Below are positions 35,180 to 47,314 of a stretch of 64,000 bases of DNA, piece after piece. The stretch spans positions 1,495,006 to 1,559,005 of the forward strand of contig ML133408.1 in NCBI GenBank assembly GCA_003864495.1. Direction: 5' to 3'. The stretch is from Nemopilema nomurai (lineage: Eukaryota; Cnidaria; Scyphozoa; Rhizostomeae; Rhizostomatidae). How positions within the stretch are numbered: the stretch's first letter is position 1; the number at the start of each line of letters is the position of its first letter. The position numbers and the translations under genes are program-made. The notes below the pieces were generated by a model that saw nothing but the letters and a program-made list of their open reading frames with translations, ran no database searches and had not been told where the DNA came from.

Positions 35180-36640
35180 TTAGTTCAATGGCTTTGTACC
35201 CACAGCTGCTTCTTCACCCATTGCAGTCAGAATGGTCACAAGAATAGCTTCATCAGCTTGGAATTTTGCCATAATTTCCTTTCCAGCATCATTATCTGGG
35301 ACTTTTACGTCTTCTTTTTGCTCCCCATTATCATTCATGAGCGACAAGAAGCCATCATCAATGTTGACCAACTACGAAATAGAAGGTATTTCATACTCAT
35401 GGTCATCAAATCAAAATGTCTTTCTAAAAAAAATAGATAGAGATAAGAATGAACCACAGACAACAACAGAATCAAACAGTGGTTAAAATTTTTGTAAAAC
35501 AACCTTCAAGTAAGATGCAAAGCAGGTGTTGATAGGAAGACAAGGAGTTCAGTAGGTGGCGATAAAGTGATGGCAAGAAAACATAGAATGATGAATATGA
35601 TGTAAGTTACATTCTTGGAAGTGAGTTGTCTTTATAACAAAGAAGACCAAATCAACGTAATTAGCCTAACAGGAATAAAAAATATTCTAATTAGCTTAAC
35701 TAATTAGCTATGGTTGGCCAAGTGGCAGAGGCAATAATGAAAAAATGTTGAAGAAGGCTACCTGACAAACAAAACTGTGATAAGAAATGGCAGTTTGTAA
35801 ATAACAGGTATTGGGTAACTTTACCTGATAGTCCTTGCGTTTGACATTAGGCACATTCATGTTATGAGTTGATGGGCAGATATCTTCATACTTTTTTCCA
35901 GTGAAAATGTCAATTCCAACCATATGCACCTGAAATGAGTTGTATAAAGTGAATAAAATTACAGGCTGCCAGTCTCCATTTTATTGCCCTCAAACTGAAA
36001 ACTTGAGCTACAGTTGTTTTAAGATTAATCATCTCTAATATTTCTTATCATATATAAAAAAATTCAGTCCTTCAAATGTTCATTTTGATAATCCTATGAC
36101 AATGAAAGATGAGAATAAAACTATACAGTTGATTTTAGGCCCAGGAATATATTCAGTTTGTAAATCTTCAAGGTTTTTGGTACCAGCATTTATTCTGCTA
36201 CTTTCTGTTAATTAACATGTGAGGCGAAAACAATAAATAAGAAATAATTCATGCCTATAATCCCTTATGATATGGCCAACTGATAATCATCTTAAAGATG
36301 ATAATGCAACCATTCATAGAGACGCTGAGTGAGTGCTGGGAACAGGCAGCTCTTTGAATCATCCAAAAAAGTGCTACAGGCAAATGCTATAAACAAAAAC
36401 CAATGCTATATGGTTAGGCATACATGTGAATGGAGGAATATCCGGTCACTTGAGTGCTTTTCATACCTTGGCATGACCATGCTTTCCAGTCTTGGACGTT
36501 GACATCTCAACAATTTTACAAGGACGGTTTTTTATGACAACAAATCCATTCTTTCTCAAAGCAGAGCACTGTGTTGGGTAGGTTGTGGATGCCCCTGCAT
36601 CTACAGAAGCAAAATCTCCTTCTTCAAGAACATCAGCCAT
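35180..36640 (-). CDS. EIF5A: Translation factor eIF5A
   Basis: Minus-strand exons 36640-36467, 35929-35825 and 35371-35180 (TAA) give 156 residues, normal for the family. The hypusine site sits in [11 protein letters not shown] at the end of the first coding exon; the Lys between G and H is the one modified by deoxyhypusine synthase and hydroxylase. The second exon encodes [14 protein letters not shown], and the last the OB-fold C domain. eIF5A helps the ribosome through difficult peptide bonds and in termination. A pyrimidine-rich acceptor ends 5 bases before the ATG (TTTTTGTTGTAG|CAGCC), so there is an intron in the 5' UTR whose first exon I could not place. Confidence 0.97.
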
Positions 36641-37465
36641 GGCTGCTACAACAAAAATAATATTTATCAAACAAAGTTTCACATTAAATTAAAATTTATC
36701 AAGCAAAGTTTTACATGAAATCAAAAATGAACAGGGAATTTTGCTTTTTAACTTCCTGCAAAGATTTCCTTAGCTACTTAGCATTTTCAACACATCATTG
36801 TTTCTGGAAAGGGTGCTGGCCTTCTATTTAAGAGATATGGGGCCCAAATCAAATAATTTACTCAATGGCTCATAATTCTAAATGATGATAAACTCATGAT
36901 TTTTAAAACAAAAAGTGACTGTACCAGATATTTAGGCCCATGTCTATTGGTTTTGGTAATTTAAGAACTAAAATGGTTTATCCCTAGGCAACAAAGAAAA
37001 TTAAAAATAAATGTTTTTACAAAACAACTATAGAACAAAAAAATATATATGTTTTCAAAGTTGTGTCTAAGCGATGCCCCATGTTATTCATGACGTCTCC
37101 TTAATATTCAACCCTTCTTCGACCTGTACATCTCGAGCGGCGATTGATTACTTTTATCACGTTAATATCAATTTCTTCAAAAGAAGACTTTGTTCAACCA
37201 ATTAAAGATTTTGTTCCGATGAATTCTTAAACTACAAGAAATAGTTCATCAATAAATATTTCCTATTCAGATAACTTTTTGCAGAGCGAAATGAAGCCCT
37301 TTCTTCTCTCGTTCACAACAACTTATATCTATGTATGATGTAGCCAAAGTATTCTGAAATCGACGACAACATGGATAATACAGTCCTTTTTCGAACCAAT
37401 ACTAATAAGGAATTTGCTTCACTGTTACTTATAACAATTGATGAAATTCCGACAAGTGTATACTG

Positions 37466-37843
37466 ATGTCGACAAAAAGAGACAACTGGCCTAAACTGGA
37501 ATTATTTCGTGGTGATCAAGTCAATGAATTGGGCTTCAGTAAAACCTATCACTCACCGTTAGCACAGACAAACGGTTTTACCTTAAGACGCTTTTATCTT
37601 ACCTCAGTGTCGGAACTTAAAGTCTCAGATGATATTCCTTGCCCTTTGAGGCCGAGTAAGAAAAACGTGGATTGGAAAGGCGAAAAGAATGATAGGTCAG
37701 CATGCGGGGAGGAATGGGCACCAGGGCTAGGGCTAGGGCATTCTGGGATAGGAAGCAAGGCGTTTTGTCATAGAACACAATCTATACAAGTTCCTTATTA
37801 CAAAAAATTACGGGTGCGACCAAAGCAAGGAATTGGGAATTAG
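37466..37843 (+). CDS. Possible small single-exon gene, 125 residues, unrecognised
   Basis: ATG at 37466, TAG at 37841-37843. The predicted protein is hydrophilic and of mixed composition (D-N-W-P-K-L-E-L-F-R-G-D-Q near the N terminus; a G-L-G-L-G-H-S-G-I-G stretch late), with no signal peptide or membrane helix. It lies 826 bases upstream of the eIF5A start codon on the other strand. Length and composition are better than chance for this AT-rich DNA, but no family is recognised and it may be non-coding. Confidence 0.28.
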   Translation: MSTKRDNWPKLELFRGDQVNELGFSKTYHSPLAQTNGFTLRRFYLTSVSELKVSDDIPCPLRPSKKNVDWKGEKNDRSACGEEWAPGLGLGHSGIGSKAFCHRTQSIQVPYYKKLRVRPKQGIGN

Positions 37844-39352
37844 GGGAGATTGATTTAGGAATTTTTTTTAAAGAAACTGAGGTTTAATTTCATCGATTGA
37901 TAAATAGTGCAGAGGCTTTTTTCAAGGAGCACCACATTTTGAAAGATATTAGCCTCAAATTTGGCCCACAACGAGTTCGTGTCCTGCTCGAGTTGATATT
38001 CTTAATAATGCTAACTGATAGCACGAACAAGCATATGCCTCTTATTAAAACGCCAAAGAAAATTTAAGATGACAAACACATGTAATTTAACTCACAAATT
38101 TTGGAAAAAATGTGTGTTCTTAAGAACTGCAACAAAAGAGTTTAACGAAAAGGTCATCAAGAGTTTTAAAGTGCGTTTTGGTTCATGGAAGAAAGCTCGC
38201 CTTCGCGCGCTTCTTCTAAATGTCAACCTAATTGAATAGTTCGTTTCGTTGCTTTGCGAGAACTATTACTTCGTGAACAAATCAAACCTGACCTTACCAA
38301 ATCATGATGGTTGCAGAAAGTTTCGGAGCAATAGCCACTATGGATATTCTTGGAATCTTGTAAAATGACCGCTTTTTACTCTACCAGTGTATGTTTATAT
38401 TGTTAGGCCAAAGACATATTCGCATACGAAAAATGTGTTAGGATGAGATAATGATGGTGGAATGTAGATGGAAGAGCCTATAATGAGGAGCGAGCGAAGA
38501 TGATTCAGTGTGACGAAATGTAATAAGAGCTAGCAATACGAGTTAACCTTAGATAAAGAGATTGTTACTTCTGTTGTTATAGGGTACCGCATTAGTGATA
38601 CACACTGGCCTAACTATGAGCCTCTTGCCCAAGATAACAGCCTCTTACCCAAGTGGACACCTTCCCCGGCGGCTCTGCCTTTTAATTTTGTGTCGGTATA
38701 ACCTCTGTTTCAATAAAACTGGCGAACTGCTTGAGGAAGAGATCGCTTTCAAGAAAAATGCGTGCAAAAGAAGTCAGCTATACGTGTTGACGTTGAGACA
38801 ATATAAATAATTCATAACAGATACCGACTGCTAATTCATTAGTTTAGGCAACTGCTAATACGACCTGCGATGTCATACATGTTACTAAATATTCCGTCAT
38901 GCAAACGGATAAATGGGTAAACATTAATGTATGCAAATCAATAAAAATAAATTTAATGAATTCTTTAAATAAAAATTGCAATTATAACCGACAACAAGAA
39001 GATGAAGACAATGTCTCCTTTAGCATAAATTAGCTAAAAATTTGTTAAATATATTTAGCATTCACACGAAAGTATAGTCTAAGTTAAGAAACCTACTGTA
39101 CTGCATATGAGTTACACATATAAGATAAATATGTTTTGCTGGTAATAATTCATTCGTGTTTCACTGTAACATAAACTCACCTGTGTGATCCAAGCTATTA
39201 AATCTAATATTAATGATTAGGACGATATTTGCTGATATATTCAAGACAACATGCGTTACACTATATTACAAAAACTTATCTTACAATACAGACACTCTGC
39301 ATAGATTTCTGCTTTAAAGGCATCTATTTACTCATACAACTGTAACAACCAC

Positions 39353-39560
39353 TAAATAATGACCACTACGATGGCGGGGCTTACCTAAAATAATGATCAC
39401 TGCGATGGCGGAGTTTACCTAAAGAATGACTCAAATTTCTTGAAATTGCAGAGCCTCCTATTCAGAAGTCCTGGCCAATCGAGGCTAACCCAGTCGAGGC
39501 TAACCCTTTAATGTAAGCCGGTTCAGCTAAATAATGACCACTGCGATGGCGGGGCTTGGC
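39353..39560. repeat. Three copies of a TAATGACCACTGCGATGGCG-type repeat
   Basis: Similar 30- to 35-bp blocks with the core TGCGATGGCGGGGCTTA occur near 39356, 39390 and 39532. The first two are adjacent and the third is 140 bases away. It is probably 3' to calsyntenin. Function unknown. Confidence 0.7.
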
Positions 39561-39888
39561 GCTGATCCACGCAAACCATGCAGAGAAACGGTCTTTGGTG
39601 CGTTTGCAGGCCCCACTAGACCGAGTGAAAATTAAAAAACACTCAACAAAGCCCAGACTAGATTTCAGTACGGAATGAAGTCGCAAAAAGACCTTGGAAC
39701 TCCTAAAAACGTAAACCACACAATTCCTAATGTGTATACTAACAGCTGCTGTTCAATGAATTATTAATACTTTACAAATATACAAGAAAGATAGATTAAT
39801 TAAACAGTCACAGAAATAATTTAATGCTTAATAGTTTACTTGAAAGGCAGCAAACCAAAACAATTTGGGTGTCCGGTTGAGAATCGCC

Positions 39889-42800
39889 CTAACAATCGGG
39901 TGTTGATTTTTGGGAGCCATCCTCTATCGATCCCGTTATTACTCCTTCGCAGCCAACAAAAACGTCGGTCTTCTCCTCCGCAGTGGGATCTTCCACGTGA
40001 CCATCAAGCGTGTCGCCAAATTCTTCCTGGAAAGTTGAGTCCCACTCCAGCGCGTTCTTCGCTTCGCAGTTGCTTTCGTTGTCGTCCTCCGATTCGCTCC
40101 AGTACAGACTGCCTTCCGAGCTTTCCTCCAAGCAGCTGGGTGAATCTTCAGAGAAATCTCCTTCAGAAAGGCTGCAGTCGTTGCGCAACCGCAGTAGAGG
40201 ATTTAGCGTGATGTTCATCGTGGAAGGGAGTCCCTCGTTGTCCCACAGTAGTTCTGCTGTTCGTAATTCGTTCTCAGCTACTTCTTCATCTTGCGTTCTC
40301 CTGAATTGTTCAAGTGAAAGGGTACAAGCATCAAGGAAAACTTCACTTAGTAAACCAAAACGCGGAGTGCAAAACGCGGAGTGCATAATAAGAATAATGA
40401 ACAAAAGTATACCTATGGAATTTGACAACGGCGAGTCCAGCAACAGCAACCACAACGGTCAAACTAAGAATGACGGTGATGACAAGGACGCCTTGGTTTT
40501 GGCCAGAGCTCTTGACTTTGTCAACAAGCAAGCTCTCTGCAGATGACTCCACCTTCGAATGCAGGTAAAACAGCGTGGGCTTGTCGGGCGCCTTCTCGCT
40601 GTCTTGGCGCTTCACTTCCACGCCAACAACCAATTCACTGGAGGAAAAGCGGCCATTTTCAGCAGAGACCTCGATCTGCAAAGCAGAGTTTTATCATCGA
40701 CATAAGACAGAAAGCATAAACACAGTGACGTCACTTAACATAGAAATTATTATTATGGGCGATGCGTTCGCAAACACAGGACAAGGAACAACTCAACGTG
40801 CTGGTAATGCAACTCTTCCACGAAGAGGATTTCCTCAATCAAAGGCTGTGTGAATCACGTTTTTGCAATTTAAAAGGCTTGACTGCAATTTGCATTCAAT
40901 TCTGACATTAACTAGAACCCACTGCCAAGCAATTGCCTAGCTTGGAATGCTAGAGGCTTCTTTACTTTAAAATATAGATTTATCGGCCCTGCATCCAAAA
41001 GCCATCCTGTACCTTCACTTCCATTGATTTTTGAATCGACATTGCTGAAGGAATGAAGAAGACGTTCCTGAGAACTTCGGCATAATCACTGTAGCGAGCA
41101 ACACCCGAGATTCTGAGGACGTTTGCGTTAAAAGCTGCATTCAGACCAAACCGTTTTTGAACTGGAAACGGGACAGAGAGATTACCAGTGCCAATGATGT
41201 CTGAGTTGATCACCACCAGAGCCTCGTCGAGAAACTTCAAGCAGCCCTCCACATTTATGCTTATATCGGGACAAACTCGCAATCCTAAAAAGACAAGTAT
41301 AATTATATTATCCGTGTTTGTCAAAAAAATCAAAACCACTAAGGAAACAATGTCAATAGAACAATGTTGCAAATCACAGAGGAACGACGGAAGAACAGAA
41401 GAGCTAGTCGTAATCATTTTACTTAAGTGGTGCAAAAGGTGGTGGGAATGCAGACATAATCGCCTTCGCCTTGAATCAGAACGTAAGAAGGCGTTGAGTC
41501 TGAATCTTAGATTTCGATCCGCTGTGCAGGCATATTTTCCTCTGGACTAAAAAAAGACAGACCTAAACTGGAGAAAGGATCGAACTGATTACCTGAATCC
41601 AAGGAGCCATATATTTTGACGTTGTTGTCGCATTTGCCAGTTAATGCTATGGATGGACCAGCATGCTTTGGTACTTCGATGTCCATGGTGAGAGGTGACA
41701 GCAAAACGTCATCAACCATCGCTTTGATACGAACATGGCGCATCGCGGGAGTAGGGTAGGGCATCTCGTTCACGTACACAATGCTCTGAAGGATCTTGTG
41801 CAGGTGCGAAAGAGAACCTTTTCCGGAGATGCTCAACATCCTTTCATCAGATATCCTTTCAAGCTGAAAGCCACTTGGAATTGGAAACCGGAAATCGACG
41901 TTTTCCTTGCATTTCAAAATGCAACTGAAGCCCTGCAACAGTGTATATATCATCAAAAAGAGGAAAGGAATATCATAAGTCACAATACATCAAGATCGGA
42001 GGCCTTCTGGGCCCAAAAAAACATTGCCCAAGAACTTATGAACTCTGTTGCATTTTTCAGCCTACCCGAAGCTGTGGATGTAATATTTTGAGAAACAGAG
42101 CTGTTGCTATTCAGAAAAGTTGGCTTCAAAAGCTTGAATGGAAAACCCGTACAATGCCTTTGCTTAGAAGGCAGGTAGAAAGAGGTCACATTGAAGGAAT
42201 CCTCACAATGATAGTCAACGAAGCTCAGAGGAAATTACCTTGATAACTCGCTTGCTAAACACCATATGGCTGACCTTGCCTCTGAAAAAGTCGGTGTACT
42301 TCTCCTGCGTCCCCACCCAACGCCCTCCCACCACATACTTGGGTTGGATGTGCGCCTGCTGGACTTGCATTGTTTCAGTCACTCCAATTGGCTCTACCGC
42401 TTTACCACCAATTAGCAGCTGCAAAAGGTGAGAGAAACATGTCTATTACTCGTCAACAACAACAAACCAAGTCGGGACTTAAATGTCAGGGTAATGGTAA
42501 AGTGAAGGAGTTTTAAAAAACTACGGTTTTAGGGAACGTGTTGCGTTATCTCACTTTAAGATTGCACTGATCAACCACGACAGCAATGTGACGCCATTTC
42601 GAATTTCTGAGGTCAACGGCCCATTCTTCGTGAAGCCTGCACTTCCCGCTGTTTTTGATCATGACGAATCCGACACGAGAGTGAGGCTCATTAGGCCTAT
42701 TCAGTGCGTACAGTCCCGTGTAGCTGTAGCCCAGTTGCATTCCATCAGACAAAGAAAGCAAGAACTGCGGCCTTGCAGACGTTTTGACGAGAACCCAGGC

Positions 42801-45800
42801 AGCTATCGTGAAGCTTTCCTGCCAGTTTTCTCCCAGAATGCCTCTCGGCAACCGAGTGGCGGCATTTTCGTCAAAGACGTGGTTTGTTTCACCTAAAAGA
42901 CGACAAGGCAAAAACTCCCAATACCTGTTGGATGTTTTGACACAGTTTGAAGACACACGCAAATCTGGCATCTGCTACCGTATACCAATAATCGAAAAGG
43001 TGAACGGCAACATAAGCCCGGGGGCTAGACCAATACAATACTTATGCATACCGAAATAAACTTGCAAATGCAAAAAACACACAAGCGACTTCGGGCGACA
43101 TGGCAATACCCCCTTGCTAGTTGCTTGGAAAGGGAAGCTATAGAGGTGCAAAACAACAACAAAGTTGTGAAAATGATTTTGAAACCCAATGCACTTGCAT
43201 ACTCAAATAATAGCAATTTAGTATTATTACATGAGCAAATGCAAAACACACAGCGAATGCAGTGAGTTGTGCTTGAACCTGGTATCATGTAGCCTGCGTG
43301 CAGCCTCTACTGTTATTGCGGAGGAGGATCTCCTCAGCGCAAACAGTGAGCGCAAATCAGTGAAATCTTTTGCGCTCTTGCCTCCCCCGCATTAACAGTA
43401 GAGGCTGCACGCAGGCTAGGTACCATGTGGCATTTTTTACAAAGCACATTGGCGAAGGACAACTAACTAGCGAATTATTAATTAGCAATGCATATTCTTG
43501 AGGAGTACGTGTCTCCTTATGAAAAAAGAAGAAATTAAGGAAACCTTGAACAGTCTCCTCCAACGTGGTATCTTCCATCCAGCTGGGGCTTGGGTCTGGG
43601 AGGAGCTCGATGACGTCATCAAAACCACATTGCGAGTAAACATTTTTGACTGGATCATGCGACCTTTCACAGCCTTTTTGTACCAATGATGAGTCAAGAA
43701 GAACATTGACGGAGATGCTATGGTCCTTTGAGTCACCACAGTCGGTCAAGTGCAAATTGGAAAGAATAGGTAATTCGTTTGTACATGACGGGAACTGAAG
43801 AGTCGAGGATTCCTTTTGCTTCAAACCTTCAATGTGATCAGGGTATATTTCGACAACAACAAAAAAGACAAAAATAACAACAACAACAAATGAGGTACAT
43901 GGCTCCTTGCAGTATGCAACTAAATAGCGCAAATGAATGACAAAAGCAAATAATTTATCACAAAATTGGATAGCATCATCCACAGGCAACAACCAGGTCA
44001 AAGCAACAGGCTTCCAAGTATTTAATGAGAGGCTTAGGAAATGGTCAAGAGATTAAATAAAACATGCATTTCACTTTGTTAGATCTGTGAAACTGCCAAT
44101 TAATGGGTGCTGTATCCTTGAGAATACATTACTTGATGTGAATCGCTAGCTAATTTTGAGTTCAAAAACAGAAAAATTATTGCTTTATGTGAGATCATCT
44201 CAGATAAAGCAGTCAATGAAACAAAAATATTTTACAAAATACAAGAACCATTCAAAGCACATACCAATGTGACAATCTGGCATCTGGACAGGAACTGTCC
44301 CTGCAATTGCCCTTCCTTGACTTTTTACTATCACCCTCACAACAGCATCTTCATCAGAGCTTTTTCTTGCACAATCTGTGGCTCTTACATGAAAAATGAA
44401 ACTGTTTGGGGAATTAGGTGGTAATTGTTCAGGCAGTGACAGCACACCATTAGCATCTATGCTGAAAGGAACATCACCCTCAACAATCTCATAATTACAC
44501 ACTTTTCCATTTTTGTTGCTGATATCTTGGTCAATGGCCTCCAGCTGAAATAACAGAGAAATATTTGATACAAATCTAGATCAAAGCATGAATGCTATAA
44601 GAAACATTAAATCTACTGAACTCATCTATATTGTGTTGTGTGTCCTAACACACACCATTGTTCCTGTCATTATTCATAAATGGTAGCATATCATATATCA
44701 TTCAAAACAAAAACCTGGTAGCTATAACCAATGATAGGAAATTATACTGGCAAGTTTATTATTGTCCATGTTTAACTTTTGGGTGCCAGAAGTACATCAA
44801 ACCAGTTTATTATATTGCTTTAATGTCTTGTCTACAGTATGCCTAATTCATACATTGGTTAAAAACATAATAACTACAAAATTCATGACTGTGATCAAAA
44901 ATTACCAAATACTTACAGAATATCAAAAAATTACCAAATACTACAAAATGTTTATACCTTGAATTGAAAAAAGCTTAACTTACCTTGATTATGTTTTTAT
45001 ATAATGTCCCCCTTTCTACTTCTGCATTGTATACAGGGTGTTTGAAAATCGGTGCAAATTCATTGACATCAACAACTTCACAATAAACTTTAGATCTTTC
45101 AGATTTCCTTGCTCTTGTTCCATTGTCTACAGCATAAATACTGAAGCGATATTCTGAAACACTTTCTGCATCCAAGTCTTCAGTTGCAACCAACTTAGCA
45201 TATCCACTATCCCCCATAACAATCTTAAATGGAATACCCTTTTCACGGATCCTAATATGCCTTATTTTTCCTAAAATGAGAAAGAAAATTGATGAAGAAA
45301 CGTCAAGAGAGGTTTTCTACCTAAGAATCAACATCAAATCTTTTTTAAAAGTATAGTATGCCGGGATTAAAGTATAGTAAAAGTATGCCGGGATTAACTT
45401 ACAACAGTTTGAAAAAGTATCTGTTGGCATTACCTATAAGCACAACTCAAAAAAGGAGAAAAAACATAACTCTTAGCAAAATGTATTTCACAGCCACTAA
45501 ATGATAAATAGTCATGGTAGATAGCATAATTAGCTTGAAGACAGCTGATCAACTTTCCTTTCAGGAAAATTACATGAAGCTCTTCATTGTAAGCTTTTGA
45601 AATGCAATCAAATGAATTTGATAGTAAATAAAATTAGTTCATCAGCATCAAACTCCTAGTTATGATAGTTCAAGAAGATTATCGGCAGCTTAAATAACTC
45701 ACCAGCTTGGCCTTCATCCCTATCACTGGCTCTAATTCTGGGCCTGACTTCCACAGTCCTTTCGTTCTCATTAACAAAACAATAATACTTTGCTGCTGAC

Positions 45801-47314
45801 ATGATAGGCTTGTGCTCATTGACATGGACAACAAACACTTGCACTTGAGTTGAAGCTGTGCATAATGATCTTGCGTCTTTTACTTGCACATTGAAAATAA
45901 ATGTTGTTGGGCTGCTCGCATGCAGTGTATGGGGTAGATAAATACTACCATTGTGTGGAGATATTTTGAATGGATGGCTACGCTCAAGAATCCTGTACTC
46001 TAACGGCCCATATTTGCAATGTGGAGCTATGATGTGAAAGAGGGGGGTGTTTGGTCTAGATGTTGACTTGATCACATGTGCATAAACCTCTTCACGGAAG
46101 GAAAATTCAAACTCTGAAAAGAAAATGATCATACAAGTAGGTGTTTGCAAGAAATAATTCACAAAACATAAGTCTTTAGGACGACAAGGAGAAGGCTGGA
46201 TCAAAGACCTCCAAACTGTTAGCTTTGATTTAAGCTTGCATTATTGCATCCTCTACAAGTTATAGTAAGAAATCCTGTTGCCTTTGAAAGTAACATTTGC
46301 AAAGTAACATCGTGTTTGCCTAAGGCCAGAATTTTCAATAATACATTGATAAACACAGAGTAGTGCTTCTCAAACAAAATGAAAAGGCAAATTAACCTTG
46401 ACAAAGTGTTTTTATATTTGGTGTATTACAAAAACCACAAAACGAAACCTTAAAAAATACTATGGACAACTTTCATATTTACTGTAGACCTTCACTTTCT
46501 ACCTACAAAAAAACTATGGCTTTTTCTTTCGTCTTTTAGCTTTATTTCAGTGGCAGGACTCGTCGTAGCATATGTGCATTGAGTTAACAGTGGGCGATCA
46601 TTCGGTAATCCATTGAAATTCGAGTGTTTGCAAGCAGCTTTTCCCAAACAACCCAACGCAAAATTACAAACATGCTTTAAAACTCACAAGGCTTTGCTAA
46701 GCTTGGGAAAACATGCATTATACTTAAAATCGGTAAACCTTGTGTTTAAAATTTCCCATTGGCATCTGATATATATATATATATATATATAAAAACATTT
46801 ATTTGAGTTACGTTTATCGCAATTAAGGATAACACCCGTTGCTGGCTTCGCTCTACAACGCGAAGTTCTACACAAACATTTGAGCAAGGCGCAAAGTTTA
46901 CAAAACATGGACTTCTGCCAATATTTTATTAGTTTGCGTGCTTATAGGTTGTGTAAAGGATTTCGAGTTATGTCTAGGTAATGCAACAAGAAAAGGGTTT
47001 TTTCCTCGAATCAATTTCTAGTTCAAATCGATTTATTTTACATTGTGAGAAGCTGAAACAATCAACAGCAACGAGAAATGGACTGTATGCTACAAAGTAA
47101 TTAAGAAATTACAACAACATCCCATGCTTGTTGAGAGAGTTAATCTCCAACATGACCCCAGTCCGCCGTGATATCTTGCATTTGGCGTGAAAAACATAAA
47201 ATCTCCTTCTTCCCGAGGAAATGTAGGCTCACATTCTGTCTACTTACCACAAGTTACAAATGCCAAATTGAAGAGCGAAATGCTTAGAACCATCAGAATA
47301 GGTGCACCCATCAT
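39889..47314 (-). CDS. CLSTN: Calsyntenin
   Basis: Eleven minus-strand exons: 47314-47248, 46113-45703, 45270-44984, 44544-44265, 43826-43545, 42892-42555, 42418-42239, 41932-41593, 41284-41013, 40675-40413 and 40300-39889 (TAG); all phases join; 1,043 residues. Order: signal peptide (M-M-G-A-P-I-L-M-V-L), two cadherin repeats (R-A-S-D-R-D-E; V-V-D-V-N-E-F-A-P; L-E-A-I-D-Q-D), a Cys-containing linker (N-L-H-L-T-D-C, L-L-P-D-P-S), the LNS/LamG domain (F-T-I-A-A-W-V; H-M-V-F-S-K-R), the calsyntenin-specific region, one membrane helix (near 40435-40500) and an acidic tail. The tail has L-L-W-D-N-E-G and A-L-E-W-D-S-T, matching the two kinesin-light-chain-binding Trp-acidic motifs of vertebrate calsyntenins. 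Vertebrate members act at synapses and link cargo to kinesin-1. It is somewhat longer than vertebrate proteins. Confidence 0.94.
43290..43418. mobile_element. 129-bp MITE with perfect 26-bp inverted ends, in calsyntenin intron
   Basis: 43290-43315 and 43393-43418 are perfect 26-bp inverted repeats (TAGCCTGCGTGCAGCCTC...). Flanks 43281-43289 (GGTATCATG) and 43419-43427 (GGTACCATG) look like a target-site duplication with one mismatch. It has no coding capacity. It lies in the intron between exons 43826-43545 and 42892-42555. Confidence 0.85.
46771..46792. repeat. (TA)n microsatellite
   Basis: About 11 TA dinucleotides in intron 1 of calsyntenin. Confidence 0.9.

Larger units (their letters stand above)
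36641..39888. other. 3.2-kb stretch upstream of eIF5A and downstream of calsyntenin
   Basis: It should contain the eIF5A 5' UTR exon and promoter and the calsyntenin 3' UTR. One 125-codon open frame (37466-37843) and a dispersed repeat (39353-39560) are the only notable contents. Most of the rest is AT-rich. Confidence 0.5.

Noticed and set aside
40010..40546. 178-codon Ser-rich plus-strand frame
   Set aside because: Antisense shadow of the acidic calsyntenin tail.
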